Source: Congregicoccus sp964517665 (GTDB lineage Bacteria; Verrucomicrobiota; Verrucomicrobiia; Opitutales; Opitutaceae). From it: a stretch of 64,000 bases of DNA. How positions within the stretch are numbered: position 1 is the stretch's first letter; every line of letters starts with the position of its first letter. A program made the position numbers and the translations under genes. This document shows positions 8,128-16,941 of the stretch, one piece after another. Location: contig CAZFCY010000003.1 in assembly GCA_964517665.1 (NCBI GenBank), forward strand, positions 13,818-77,817. Direction: 5' to 3'. Under the pieces are notes generated by a model. The model searched no databases. It saw only the letters and a program-made list of their open reading frames with translations, and was not told the origin of the DNA.

Positions 8128-8278
8128 GGCGATAAATTTTCTTCGCGAAGTTTGAACGTCTTCGCCTCTGCCGCGTCTTTCTCACCAGTCGGTAACAACA
8201 CTGGGTTCATACTTCTTTTGGTTCGTAGTTTGATAAGTCGGAAAAGGCATCGCTGAAACGCGGTGCCTTTTCTGTTGC
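8128..8278 (+). ncRNA. Candidate small RNA unit 2 (tandem pair)
   Basis: This is the second copy of the arrangement seen at 7880-8035. An upstream box with TTTTCTTCGCGAAGTTTGAACG features lies at about 8137-8158. The 16-nt box TAGTTTGATAAGTCGG recurs at 8226-8241, again directly before a terminator hairpin. The interval of about 90 nt between the boxes is kept while its sequence differs. TTGAAC with TCTTTC about 17-18 bp later is a possible promoter. The end lies about 35 bp before the rsmE start, so it could instead act as a leader or attenuator of that gene. Confidence 0.35.
8242..8276 (+). terminator. Hairpin terminator of unit 2
   Basis: A 12-bp stem AAAAGGCATCGC / GCGGTGCCTTTT (8242-8253 / 8260-8271, one G-T pair) with a 6-nt loop TGAAAC is followed by TCTGTT. 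Confidence 0.6.
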
Positions 8279-8314
8279 CAGAGGTCGCCGACGGGCGTTT
8301 TCCGGTTGGGCTTC

Positions 8315-9088
8315 ATGCCTGATTTGCGCTCTTTCCACCGTCCCTCCGAGCTGGAGCCCACCGAGATCCGCCTCGACAAGGAGGAATCCCATCATCTGGT
8401 GGCCACGAACCGCGCCCGCGCGGGCGACACGGTGGTGGTTTTCGACGGTCGCGGAAACGAATGGATCTGCGAGTGCGTGTCGCCGGACAGGCGCGCGGCC
8501 GTGCTGAAGGTGCGTTTTCTGCAAAAACGCCCCCCCCTGCCCTACCGCATCACGCTGGCGCAGGCGCTGCCCAAGGGCCGCTACATGGACGCGATCGTGC
8601 GCAAGGCGACCGAGATCGGCGTGAGCGAGATCGCGCCGGTGCTGAGCGAGCACACGATCGCGCGGGTCGAGCCAGGCAACGACGACCACAAGCTGGAGAA
8701 ATGGGAGGCCGCCGCGATCGAAGCGGCGAAACAATGCGGCAACGCCTGGCTCCCGGAGATTCTTCCGGTGCAGTCGGCGGAGGGTTTCATCGCCAGCGGG
8801 GGCCGGGAACACGACCTGCGCTTGATCGCCAGCCTGCAGCCGGGAGCCCAGTCGCTGCGCGAGGTGCTGGGGCGCTTTCGCAACGAGAAGGAGCGGGAGC
8901 CGGCAAACGTGGCCTGGATGATCGGGCCGGAAGGCGATTTCACGACCGCGGAGATGGCGCACGCGCGCAACTACGGCTTCGAGCCGGTTTCGCTCGGGCC
9001 GCTGGTGCTGCGTTGCGAGACGGCGGCGGTGTTCGCGTTGAGCATCCTCAGCTACGAGCTGCAGAATCCGCCCGTGCCGCTGGCGTGA
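8315..9088 (+). CDS. rsmE: 16S rRNA (uracil-1498-N3)-methyltransferase RsmE
   Basis: This enzyme methylates U1498 of 16S rRNA using SAM. The 257-residue protein has an N-terminal PUA-like part (EIRLDKEESHHLVATNRARA, the family's HHL motif) and a C-terminal SPOUT knot domain. Hallmarks are RKATEIGVSEIAPV, KWEAAAIEAAKQCGNAWLP, WMIGPEGDFTTAEM and LGPLVLRCETAA. I start at ATG 8315 (MPDLRSFHR). A TTG three codons earlier is possible but unneeded. It is the first gene after the two small-RNA-like units and is transcribed toward the DCC-family gene. Confidence 0.93.
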   Translation: MPDLRSFHRPSELEPTEIRLDKEESHHLVATNRARAGDTVVVFDGRGNEWICECVSPDRRAAVLKVRFLQKRPPLPYRITLAQALPKGRYMDAIVRKATEIGVSEIAPVLSEHTIARVEPGNDDHKLEKWEAAAIEAAKQCGNAWLPEILPVQSAEGFIASGGREHDLRLIASLQPGAQSLREVLGRFRNEKEREPANVAWMIGPEGDFTTAEMAHARNYGFEPVSLGPLVLRCETAAVFALSILSYELQNPPVPLA

Positions 9089-9207
9089 GACGCGGGTGGG
9101 CGCGCAGGTCTCTCTGCGCGATTCGAGCTTCATGCTCGAATTACGCGCTCGGGACGAGCGCGGCCACCGGCATTGCGCGCGCGGCGGGGCGCGCTTCACT
9201 CGAGATT

Positions 9208-9663
9208 GTGAACCCTCCTCATGCAATCACGTGGCCGCCGACGCGGCCGGTGCTGCTTTTCGACGGCGTGTGTCACCTGTGCCAGGGATCGGTGAAGTTC
9301 GTCCTGCGGCACGAGCGCGACGAGGATCTGTTGTTCTGCCCGCTGCAATCGGAGGCCGGAAAAGATCTGTTGAGACGTCACGGCTTCGAACCCGGCTATG
9401 GGGAAAGCCTCGTCGTGTTCGAGGGCGGGAAGGCGCTCGCGCGGTCGGATGCGGCGCGGGCGATCGCCGCGCGGCTGCGATCGCCGTGGTCGTGGGCGAG
9501 GGCGCTGGGCGCGCTTCCGCGCGGATGGCGGGATCGACTCTACGACGCGGTGGCGCGCCGGCGTTACCGCTGGTTCGGGAAGGACGAGGCGTTCTGCTTC
9601 GTCCCGGACGCGCGTTTGCGGGCGCGGCTGCTGGAGGATTTGCCGGCCGCCCCTACCAGGTGA
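9208..9663 (+). CDS. DCC-family thiol-disulfide oxidoreductase-like protein (DUF393)
   Basis: The product has 151 residues from a GTG start (9208), with the phrase VLLFDGVCHLCQGSVKFVL. DGVCHLC is the D-x-x-C-x-x-C motif that names the DCC family, a predicted thioredoxin-like fold. The rest (FCPLQSEAGKDLL, SLVVFEGG, SDAARAIAARL, RYRWFGKDEAFCFVP) fits the family along its whole length. No substrate is known for most members. There is no in-frame ATG near the N-terminus, so GTG is the best start. It converges with, and overlaps by 11 bp, the lipoyl-KAS III gene on the other strand. Confidence 0.85.
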   Translation: MNPPHAITWPPTRPVLLFDGVCHLCQGSVKFVLRHERDEDLLFCPLQSEAGKDLLRRHGFEPGYGESLVVFEGGKALARSDAARAIAARLRSPWSWARALGALPRGWRDRLYDAVARRRYRWFGKDEAFCFVPDARLRARLLEDLPAAPTR

Positions 9664-11227
9664 GCAGGCCGCCGGCGAAGGTCAGGCCGGCTCCGACGGA
9701 GCAGAAGACGATGCGATCGCCGGCATTGAAAATCTCCTCCTCCGCGGCCCAGCCGAGCGCCATCGAGACGGACGCGGCCGAGGTGTTGCCGTATTTTCCG
9801 ATCGTGACGATGAACTTCTCGTAGGGGATCCCCACGCGTTTGCTCACGGCGCGAAGGATGCGCGCGTTGGCCTGATGGGGGACGACCCATGCGATGTCCT
9901 CCGGCTTCAAATCGTGCCGCTGGAGCGTCTGGAGAATGATGTCGGCGAAAGCGAGGACGGCCTGCTTGAAAACGGCGCCGCCATCCATCTTGAGGTAGAA
10001 ATGCGAGAGGTCCGAGCCCGGTTGCGGGAGCGGCATGCGCGCGCCACCGCCCGTTCGCTGGATGGCTTCATAGTACTGCGCGTCCCCGGCGAGGCTCATG
10101 CGGTAGAGGCGCGCTCCGCCTTCGCTGTCGGTGAGGACGGCGGCGCCCGCGCCGTCGCCGAAGAGGAAGGCTGTGTCGTAATCCTTCGGGTTGGTGATGC
10201 GCGAAAGCAGCTCGGCGGTCACGACGATGAGCTTGCGCGCCGTGCCCGAGCGGATGAAGGCGCGGCCGACCTCGAGGGCGTAGAGCCAGCCTGCGCAGGC
10301 CGCGTTCAGGTCGAAGGCAAGCGCGCGGCGCAGGCCGAGGTGTTTCGCGAGCGCGCTCGCGGCGCTCGGCACCGGCTGGTCGGGAATGAGCGTGGCCATG
10401 ATGATGCCGTCGATCTCCGCGATCGGCACGCCGGACATGGCGAGGGCGTGGTTGACCGCGATCGTCGCAAGGCTCGTGGCCGACTCGCCTTCACCCGCGT
10501 AGTAACGCTGGCTGATGCCCGTGATCGCGACGATGTCCTCGTCGGTTTTCCCGGGAAACGCCTTCAGGATCTCCTCGTTCGAACGGACGTTGCGCGGCAC
10601 CGCGTAGCCGATGCCGGCGACGCAGACAGTCTCGTCCTGAGAAGCCCCCGCGGGCGTCGCTTTCGCGGGCGCGCCCCGCGCGGCGAGAAATTTTTCGATG
10701 TCGTCGCCCGAGACGCGCCCGCCCGGGCCGGTGGCGGGGACGCCGCTCAACTCCATTGGATCGAGGCCGGCCTCGCGCACGATCTTGAGCGCGCGCGGCG
10801 TCCAGGCCGGACGGCCGTCGACGGGCGGCGTGGCGATCGCAGACGCGCGGGGCGCCGCGGCCGTTTCGTGAGGCGCCGGCGTTCTCCGGGAGGCGGCCGC
10901 GCCCGCGGCGGCTGGCGCGGGCTCGCGGGCCGCGCTTTCGTTTTCAGTTTCCTCAACCTCGAGGTGTTTGAGCGAGATGTCCGCGGTTTCCACGCGCAGG
11001 AAAGGCGCGTTCACCGGCACGATGTCGCCGGGCAGGCAAAACGCCTTCACGGGCGTGCCGTCGCAGGGCGCCTCGAACTCGAAGACCGATTTGTCGCTCT
11101 CGAACTCGGCCAGGCGCTCGCCCTTCGCGAAGGGTTTCCCCACCGTCGCGTGCAGGTCGATGAGCGTGAGCTCGTTGACCGTCGCCCCCATGGAGGGGGT
11201 CGGGATGTCGATCAGAAATTTGGACAT
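9653..11227 (-). CDS. Fusion: lipoyl domain + peripheral subunit-binding domain + beta-ketoacyl-ACP synthase III
   Basis: Residues 1-82 form a biotinyl/lipoyl domain with the ESDKS turn (Lys46 the likely lipoylation site), as in E2 subunits of 2-oxoacid dehydrogenases. An Ala/Pro-rich linker follows (about 92-138). Residues about 140-183 (WTPRALKIVREAGLDPMEL ... GPGGRVSGDDIEKFL) match the E1/E3-binding domain. Residues about 200-524 form a complete KAS III: Cys311 in AACAGW, His451 in VVPHQAN and Asn481 in KYGNTSAAS are the catalytic triad. So the E2 acyltransferase core is replaced by a FabH-type enzyme. This would allow an acyl group made by a 2-oxoacid dehydrogenase to be passed from lipoyl-Lys to the KAS cysteine, priming branched-chain or related fatty acid synthesis. 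That route is inference; the domain order is seen. It lies downstream of kdsA on the same strand, 128 bp away. Confidence 0.9.
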   Translation of the reverse strand: MSKFLIDIPTPSMGATVNELTLIDLHATVGKPFAKGERLAEFESDKSVFEFEAPCDGTPVKAFCLPGDIVPVNAPFLRVETADISLKHLEVEETENESAAREPAPAAAGAAASRRTPAPHETAAAPRASAIATPPVDGRPAWTPRALKIVREAGLDPMELSGVPATGPGGRVSGDDIEKFLAARGAPAKATPAGASQDETVCVAGIGYAVPRNVRSNEEILKAFPGKTDEDIVAITGISQRYYAGEGESATSLATIAVNHALAMSGVPIAEIDGIIMATLIPDQPVPSAASALAKHLGLRRALAFDLNAACAGWLYALEVGRAFIRSGTARKLIVVTAELLSRITNPKDYDTAFLFGDGAGAAVLTDSEGGARLYRMSLAGDAQYYEAIQRTGGGARMPLPQPGSDLSHFYLKMDGGAVFKQAVLAFADIILQTLQRHDLKPEDIAWVVPHQANARILRAVSKRVGIPYEKFIVTIGKYGNTSAASVSMALGWAAEEEIFNAGDRIVFCSVGAGLTFAGGLLTW

Positions 11228-11355
11228 CTTTGAAACCGCTGGATGTGTGTTGCCTCCGGCCTGTGCGGTCCGAAGGGCGACGCGAGGGAATCGTCAGCGC
11301 AGCAGCGAGGGACGGTCAATGTTGTAGCTCCATTCCGGCGGGCTCGACATTCGAC

Positions 11356-12147
11356 TCAGCGCACGGCGCGCCAGACCCGCAGGCAGCCTTCGATCACGGC
11401 TTCCAGATCCGCCAGCGGGATCTGGTTCGGCCCATCCGAGAGCGCGCGGGCCGGATCGGGATGAGTTTCGAGAAACAGCCCCTCCGCGCCCGCGGCGAGG
11501 GCGGCGCGGGCGAGCGGCGGGACGAACTCGCGCTGGCCCCCGCTCTTGCCTCCGCCGGCGCCGGGAAGCTGCACACTGTGCGTCGCGTCGAAGACAGTGG
11601 GGCACGCATTGCCGCGCATGATGGCAAACGCGCGCATGTCCACCACGAGGTTCTGATAACCGAAAGTCGTGCCGCGCTCGGTCTGCCAGATCTCGGCCGC
11701 GCCCGACGAGCGCAGTTTTCCGACGACGTGTTTCATGTCGGAGGGCGAGAGAAACTGACCTTTCTTCACGTTCACGGTCCGGCCGCTTTTCGCGCAGGCG
11801 ACGAGCAGATCCGTCTGCCGGCAGAGAAAGGCGGGAATCTGCACGACATCGACGACAGCGGCGACGGCTGCGACCTGCGTCGATTCGTGGACATCGGTCA
11901 GGATTGGAAACCCGTAATCGCGCCGGATCGTGTCGAGCAGGGTCAGACCCGCCTCCATGCCGAGGCCGCGCGGGCCGTCGATCGACGTGCGGTTGGCCTT
12001 GTCGTACGAGCCCTTGAAGACGAGCCGGAGTTCGGGAAACGCCTCCTGAAGCGCTTTCAACCGCTCCGCCACCGCGCGGCTGACCTGCTCGTTCTCCAAC
12101 GAGCACGGGCCGGCGATGAGAAGAAGCTTGTCGGATTCGAAGAGCAT
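11356..12147 (-). CDS. kdsA: 3-deoxy-8-phosphooctulonate (KDO-8-P) synthase
   Basis: KdsA condenses arabinose-5-phosphate with PEP to KDO-8-phosphate for the lipopolysaccharide inner core, so the organism makes LPS. The protein has 263 residues. Family motifs are LLIAGPCSLEN at the N-terminus, FKGSYDKANRTSIDGPRGLG, GFPILTDVHE, VVQIPAFLCRQTDLL, VKKGQFLSP and VFDATHSVQLPG. The IPAFLCRQTDLL context and length are typical. The start ATG at 12147 gives the normal N-terminus. It is downstream of pyrG on the same strand with a 119-bp gap that holds GTCGAAAG-type repeats. Confidence 0.95.
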   Translation of the reverse strand: MLFESDKLLLIAGPCSLENEQVSRAVAERLKALQEAFPELRLVFKGSYDKANRTSIDGPRGLGMEAGLTLLDTIRRDYGFPILTDVHESTQVAAVAAVVDVVQIPAFLCRQTDLLVACAKSGRTVNVKKGQFLSPSDMKHVVGKLRSSGAAEIWQTERGTTFGYQNLVVDMRAFAIMRGNACPTVFDATHSVQLPGAGGGKSGGQREFVPPLARAALAAGAEGLFLETHPDPARALSDGPNQIPLADLEAVIEGCLRVWRAVR

Positions 12148-12166
12148 GGCGGCGCGAAGCGCAGCG

Positions 12167-12260
12167 GTCGAAAGTCCAAATGTCGAAGGTCGAAAGCCGG
12201 AATCGTGCGGTGATCGGTCGTGTCCGGCGACTTTCGACTTCTAGACCTTCGACTTTCGAC
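12167..12260. repeat. Cluster of GTCGAAAG / CTTTCGAC inverted repeats
   Basis: Copies of GTCGAAAGTC (12167-12176) and GTCGAAGGTCGAAAG (12182-12196) are mirrored by GACTTTCGAC (12229-12238) and CCTTCGACTTTCGAC (12246-12260), so the segment can form a long hairpin. A further ACTTTCGACT overlaps the last codons of pyrG (Glu-Ser-Lys-Val). It resembles an intergenic palindromic repeat that has invaded the pyrG-kdsA spacer. Confidence 0.6.
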
Positions 12261-12266
12261 AACCTC

Positions 12267-13871
12267 TCAGACTTTCGACTCCTTCCGGGCCAGGCAGGCG
12301 GCGATGAAGGAGCGGAAAAGCGGATGGGCGCGATTCGGCTTCGATTGAAACTCGGGGTGAAACTGCACGCCGACGAACCACGGGTGGCCCGCGATCTCGA
12401 CGATCTCCACGAGGTCGCGCTTCGGGTTGCGACCGCTCACGCGCAAGCCGGCGGCGGCGAGTTTCTCGAGGAAGGCGTTGTTCAATTCATAACGATGGCG
12501 GTGCCGCTCGCGCACCGAGGCGGCGCCGTAGGCCTCGCCCGCGATCGTGCCCGGCGTGAGCGCGCACTCGTAGGAGCCGAGGCGCATGGTCGCGCCCTTG
12601 TCCACGATCTGCTTCTGCTCCTCCATCAACGTGATGACGGGGTGCGGCGTATCTTCGTCGAACTCCAGGCTGTTCGCGCCCTCGAGCCCGGCGACGTTGC
12701 GCGCGAACTCGATCACGGCGATCTGCAGGCCGAGGCAGAGGCCGAAATACGGCACCTTGTTTTCGCGGGCGAAACGGGCCGCGTTGATCTTGCCCTCCGT
12801 GCCACGGTCGCCGAAGCCGCCGGGCACGAGGATGCCGTCGAGCCCGCGCAGCTTTTCGAGGCCGCTCTCGTCCTCGAGCCGCTCGGCGTCGATGCGCACG
12901 ATGTTGACCGCGCAATCGTTGGCGATGCCGCCGTGGCTGATCGATTCATAGACGGACTTGTAGGCGTCCTGCAGCTCGATGTACTTGCCGACCACTCCGA
13001 TCGTCACGCGCCCGGCAGGCGACTTCAGGCGGCGCACGACGTCGGCCCACTCGGACGCGTTCGGCGGCGGAGCGTTCAAGCCGAGCAGTTGCACGACGAG
13101 ATCGTCCATCTTCTCGCGCTGGAGCATGAGCGGCAGTTCGTAAATCGAGTCCTCGACATCGAGTTCCTCGATCACGGCCTTGACCGGGACGTTGCAGAAG
13201 AGGCTGAGTTTCTCGCGCATCTCGGGCGTCATGGGATGATCGCAACGACAGACGAGGATGTGCGGCTGGATGCCGATCTCGCGCAGCTTGGCCACGGATT
13301 GCTGCGTGGGCTTCGTCTTCAACTCGCCCGCCGCCTTCAGGTAAGGGATGAGCGTGACGTGGATGAACACGACATTGCCCGGCCCCGCCTCGAGCGCGAA
13401 CTGGCGCATGGCTTCCAGAAACGGCAGGCCCTCGATGTCGCCGGTCGTCCCTCCGATCTCGGTGATGAGGACGTCCACGTCCTTCCCGGCGGAGAGGATG
13501 CGCTCCTTGATCTCGTTGGTCACGTGCGGGATGACCTGCACGGTTTTCCCGAGATAGACGCCGCGGCGCTCCTTCTGGATCACGGCCTCGTAGACCTGGC
13601 CGGAGGTGAGATTGTTCAACCGCGACAACTTGCCCGAGGTGAACCGCTCGTAGTGCCCGAGATCGAGGTCGGTCTCCGCGCCGTCCTCGAGCACGTAAAC
13701 CTCGCCGTGCTGGAAGGGGCTCATCGTCCCCGGATCGACATTGAGGTAGGGGTCGAATTTCTGGATCCGCACCACCATCCCCCGTTGCTCGAGGAGCGCG
13801 CCGAGCGCGGCAGCCGTCAGCCCCTTGCCGAGCGAGGAAACCACGCCTCCGGTGACAAAGATGTATTTCAC
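12267..13871 (-). CDS. pyrG: CTP synthase
   Basis: PyrG makes CTP from UTP, ATP and glutamine. The 534-residue length is normal. The N-terminal synthetase domain (about 1-265) begins MKYIFVTGGVVSSLGKGL, the ATP-binding start, and continues with FDPYLNVDPGTMSPFQHGEV and ITEIGGTTGDIEGLPFLEA. The glutaminase domain follows with GILVPGGFGDRGTEGK, the Cys nucleophile in YFGLCLGLQIAV and the His/Glu pair in VGVQFHPEFQSKP. All key residues are present. The C-terminal ESKV is encoded inside an intergenic repeat. It is the first gene of a possible pyrG-kdsA unit. Confidence 0.97.
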   Translation of the reverse strand: MKYIFVTGGVVSSLGKGLTAAALGALLEQRGMVVRIQKFDPYLNVDPGTMSPFQHGEVYVLEDGAETDLDLGHYERFTSGKLSRLNNLTSGQVYEAVIQKERRGVYLGKTVQVIPHVTNEIKERILSAGKDVDVLITEIGGTTGDIEGLPFLEAMRQFALEAGPGNVVFIHVTLIPYLKAAGELKTKPTQQSVAKLREIGIQPHILVCRCDHPMTPEMREKLSLFCNVPVKAVIEELDVEDSIYELPLMLQREKMDDLVVQLLGLNAPPPNASEWADVVRRLKSPAGRVTIGVVGKYIELQDAYKSVYESISHGGIANDCAVNIVRIDAERLEDESGLEKLRGLDGILVPGGFGDRGTEGKINAARFARENKVPYFGLCLGLQIAVIEFARNVAGLEGANSLEFDEDTPHPVITLMEEQKQIVDKGATMRLGSYECALTPGTIAGEAYGAASVRERHRHRYELNNAFLEKLAAAGLRVSGRNPKRDLVEIVEIAGHPWFVGVQFHPEFQSKPNRAHPLFRSFIAACLARKESKV

Positions 13872-13953
13872 CTGCGAGTGTTAAGTCGCCCCGAAAACCA
13901 CTGACAAGACAAAGGTGCCCGTCGCGGACAACGACCGCGACCTCCGCCTCCGC

Positions 13954-14220
13954 TCACGGGGAAGGCGGGGGCGGATAGGCTTCCTCCTGCAATCGCTGCA
14001 CCGGCGCCGGTTCCACCTGCTCGGGATCGTCCGTGAGGCGCTGCCAGGCAAACCAGATGCCCGCGACGACGAGCGCGAAAAACATCGCCACGCCGAGGAT
14101 GCGCAGCACACGCCCCAGCAGCATGAAAATCACCGCGAGAACGATGACCGCTCCGCCGATGACGAGCCAGGTGGGATAACCCGCCAGCCTTTCCTGCAAT
14201 GAGACCAACCAGTCGGACAC
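13954..14220 (-). CDS. Small membrane protein of unknown function
   Basis: This 88-residue protein starts at GTG 14220 (reads as SDWLVSLQERL after Met). Two adjacent hydrophobic segments (about residues 16-37 and 39-58) form a helical hairpin. A short acidic tail rich in Pro and Gln ends it (DDPEQVEPAPV...YPPPPSP). No known domain is recognised. It lies 82 bp upstream of pyrG on the same strand. The composition, with a clear membrane pair and a soluble tail, supports a real gene rather than chance. Confidence 0.6.
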   Translation of the reverse strand: MSDWLVSLQERLAGYPTWLVIGGAVIVLAVIFMLLGRVLRILGVAMFFALVVAGIWFAWQRLTDDPEQVEPAPVQRLQEEAYPPPPSP

Positions 14221-14327
14221 GCGGCGATTAGTTCAGCGCGCCGCGCGCGGGGCAAACGCAAAGACGAGGCAAAACAAAACGCCCGCCCCGCAGCCCCGCC
14301 CGGGAGGGCAGGGCTATGGGCCGGACG

Positions 14328-16895
14328 TCAGCGCCCGGCTTGCGCCGGCTTCGCCTCGAGGACGACGTTTTCCATCAACAGCGAACCGACGCCATTCATC
14401 ACCTCGGTCGCTTCGAGGCCCCGAAACGTCGAGTCGAGGATGCGGATGTCGTCGATCACCGCGCCGGAAAAACTGGTCAGCCGCGCGACCCGCGGGCTGG
14501 AGTGGCTCACGATGTCGCGCATCTCGACATTGCGCACGACAGGCCGGTGCGGGCCGCGCGCGCCTTCCTCGTAGTTGAGATTGATCTCGAGCGCGGCCAC
14601 GCCGACACGGCCGATCTCGACGTCGCGCATGTAAATGTTCTCGATCACGCCGCCGCGCCGCGCGTTGGACTTGAAGCGCAATCCGCGCAACAGATGCGGG
14701 CTGTCCATGCGGCAGCCCTCGACAAACACATTGCGGCAGCCGCCGGATATCTCGCTTCCGATGACAACCCCGCCGTGGCCCTCCTTCATCGCGCAATTGC
14801 GGATGATTATATTCTCCGAGGGCGCCCCGACACGGCGGCCGTCGTTGTTGCGGCCGGACTTGATCGCGATGCAGTCGTCGCCCGTGTCGAAAAAACAATC
14901 CTCGATCAGCACGTCGCGGCACGACTCGGGATTGCAGCCATCGCCGTTCGGCCCGAGCCCGATCACGGTCACTCCGCGGATGGTCACATTCGCGCACAGC
15001 ACGGGGTGGATGTGCCACATCGGCGAATCCTTCACCGTGACGCCTTCGATCAAGACATTCCGGCAGCGGTACGGTTGTATCATGTTCGGGCGCATGTGCC
15101 GCCCCTCGCCGAACACGCGCCCGGCGACCGGCACGCCCTGCTCGCCCATTTCGAAAAGCGGGCCGCGGCTCGCATGTTGCCAGGACTGCGAGCCGTCGGG
15201 CTGGCGGCGCGTCCAACGCCACCACGTCTCCTCCGTCGCGGCGCCATCGAGCGTGCCCTTGCCCGTGATCGCTATATTCTCCTGCTCGAACGCATAAACC
15301 ATGGGCGAGTAATTCATCAACTCCACGCCCTCCCACCTTGTAAACACGAGCGGCAGATACTTCTTCGGATCCGAATCGAACCGGAGCGTCGCGCCCTCGA
15401 CGAGATGCAGGTTCACATTGCTCAGCAGGTGGATCGCGCCGGCTCGAAACACGCCCGCCGGAACAATCACGCGTCCGCCCCCCGCCTCATGGCAGGCCTC
15501 GATCGCCGCGCGTATCGCGTTCGTGGAATCGATTTCGCCGCCCGGAGCCGCGCCGAAATCCACGATGGAAAAATCACGGTCGGGAAACGTCGGCGCGACG
15601 ATCCGCGCGAGAATCTCCGGAACCACGCCCCATCCTTTTCGCGCGACCTTTGCGGTCGAGGGCGCGGCCGCGCCGCCAAGCACGCGGTCCACTTCGACGC
15701 CGGCAAGGATGAACGGCCCGACGCCCTTGAGGTCGTTGCTCACGATCGGCTCGCCGACATAATAAGCAAAGGATCCATCGCGGCCGTTGCTCAACCCGGC
15801 GACACGGCAACACCGGTTCAGATCGACCAGCCCCTGCCCGTCGGCCGTGATGAACTGCTCGAGCAAACCTGCGAAACCGCGCTTGATTACGTCGATATAC
15901 AGCGCGCGCGGCAGGTGGCCGCGATCGACTCCCTTGGCCAGCGCGCGCACGAACATGCAAGACGCCGTCGCTTCGAGGTAGTTTCCCTCCCGATCTCCCT
16001 GATCCAGAACCTGCCACCACACGCCGCTCGCCGGATCCTGAAAACGCGCGATGCCCGCCGCGGCGCGACTGAGAATCTCGATCACGGCGGTCCGCCGCGG
16101 ATGATCCTCCGGCAGGAAATCCAGCGCATCGACGAGCGCCATTGCATACCAGCCGATGGCGCGACCCCAAAAGTTGGGCGACACGCCGGTCTCCTTGTCC
16201 GCCCAGTCCTGTTCGCGGCTCTCGTCCCAGCCGTGATAAAAGAGGCCTGTCTTCGCGTCGTAGGCATGGCGGTCCATGAGCGCGAGCTGCCGGACCGCCT
16301 CGTCGATCGCATCCGGTTCGCTGAACAACACGCCATAGTGGGCGAGAAACGGCGCGGCCATATAGAGGCCATCGAGCCACATCTGATACGGGTATCGCTG
16401 CTTGTGCCAGAAGCCGCCGTCGCTCGTCCGCGGCTGGTCGCGCAACTGTTGGCGGAGCGTGTCCGCCGCCGCGCGATGGCGCGCGTCTCCCGTGCGCTCG
16501 AAGAGCGTGAGGAGCAGCTTGCCCGGCGCGATGAGGTCGAGGTTGTAGGCATCGACGTTATAACGCGCAATCGCGCCGTCCGGCGAAACAAAGCTGCCCA
16601 CCACGTCCTGGCCGTGGTCGCGATAGCGCGTGTCGCCCGTGGCGCGCGTCACCTCGGCGAGCGCGAGGGCGAGCAGCGCCGTGCCGTAATCCCAGCCCGA
16701 GCGGGGCGAGCCGCCGAGCCGCAGCGTGTCGCCCCGGCGCGTCATCTCGGAATCGGCCATGCGCACGGACCACTCGAGGGGTGTGGCGCCGTTGAAATCC
16801 GCCTCCCCGGAAGCCGCGCGAACCGGCGCGCAGGCGGCGAGCAATAACAAAACCGAAACCGGGACATGGCGCGGGCGCGTCGAGCGAAATATCAT
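14328..16895 (-). CDS. Two-domain pectinase: GH105-like unsaturated rhamnogalacturonyl hydrolase fused to GH28 polygalacturonase
   Basis: The 855-residue product begins with a signal (VSVLLLLAACAPVRAA, possibly a lipobox). Residues about 40-400 form an (alpha/alpha)6 GH88/GH105 domain, shown by YPYQMWLDGLYMAAPFLA with the Asp region of YteR/YesR, FWGRAIGWYAMALVDAL and GVWWQVLDQGDREGNYLEAT. Residues about 425-855 form a right-handed beta-helix GH28 domain with NGDGCNPES, FFDTGDDCIAIKSG (the Asp pair), GHGGVVIGSE (His) and LRFKSN, matching the four GH28 catalytic blocks. One enzyme could thus hydrolyse a galacturonan-type backbone and remove unsaturated ends. The start ATG 16895 is preferred over an in-frame GTG three codons upstream. 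It ends an operon running from the TonB receptor: 46-bp gap to the glycosidase gene. Confidence 0.9.
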   Translation of the reverse strand: MIFRSTRPRHVPVSVLLLLAACAPVRAASGEADFNGATPLEWSVRMADSEMTRRGDTLRLGGSPRSGWDYGTALLALALAEVTRATGDTRYRDHGQDVVGSFVSPDGAIARYNVDAYNLDLIAPGKLLLTLFERTGDARHRAAADTLRQQLRDQPRTSDGGFWHKQRYPYQMWLDGLYMAAPFLAHYGVLFSEPDAIDEAVRQLALMDRHAYDAKTGLFYHGWDESREQDWADKETGVSPNFWGRAIGWYAMALVDALDFLPEDHPRRTAVIEILSRAAAGIARFQDPASGVWWQVLDQGDREGNYLEATASCMFVRALAKGVDRGHLPRALYIDVIKRGFAGLLEQFITADGQGLVDLNRCCRVAGLSNGRDGSFAYYVGEPIVSNDLKGVGPFILAGVEVDRVLGGAAAPSTAKVARKGWGVVPEILARIVAPTFPDRDFSIVDFGAAPGGEIDSTNAIRAAIEACHEAGGGRVIVPAGVFRAGAIHLLSNVNLHLVEGATLRFDSDPKKYLPLVFTRWEGVELMNYSPMVYAFEQENIAITGKGTLDGAATEETWWRWTRRQPDGSQSWQHASRGPLFEMGEQGVPVAGRVFGEGRHMRPNMIQPYRCRNVLIEGVTVKDSPMWHIHPVLCANVTIRGVTVIGLGPNGDGCNPESCRDVLIEDCFFDTGDDCIAIKSGRNNDGRRVGAPSENIIIRNCAMKEGHGGVVIGSEISGGCRNVFVEGCRMDSPHLLRGLRFKSNARRGGVIENIYMRDVEIGRVGVAALEINLNYEEGARGPHRPVVRNVEMRDIVSHSSPRVARLTSFSGAVIDDIRILDSTFRGLEATEVMNGVGSLLMENVVLEAKPAQAGR

Positions 16896-16941
16896 AAAGA
16901 ACACCCTCGCAAACAGAACTCCGCCACAAGCGCCGCGGCGG

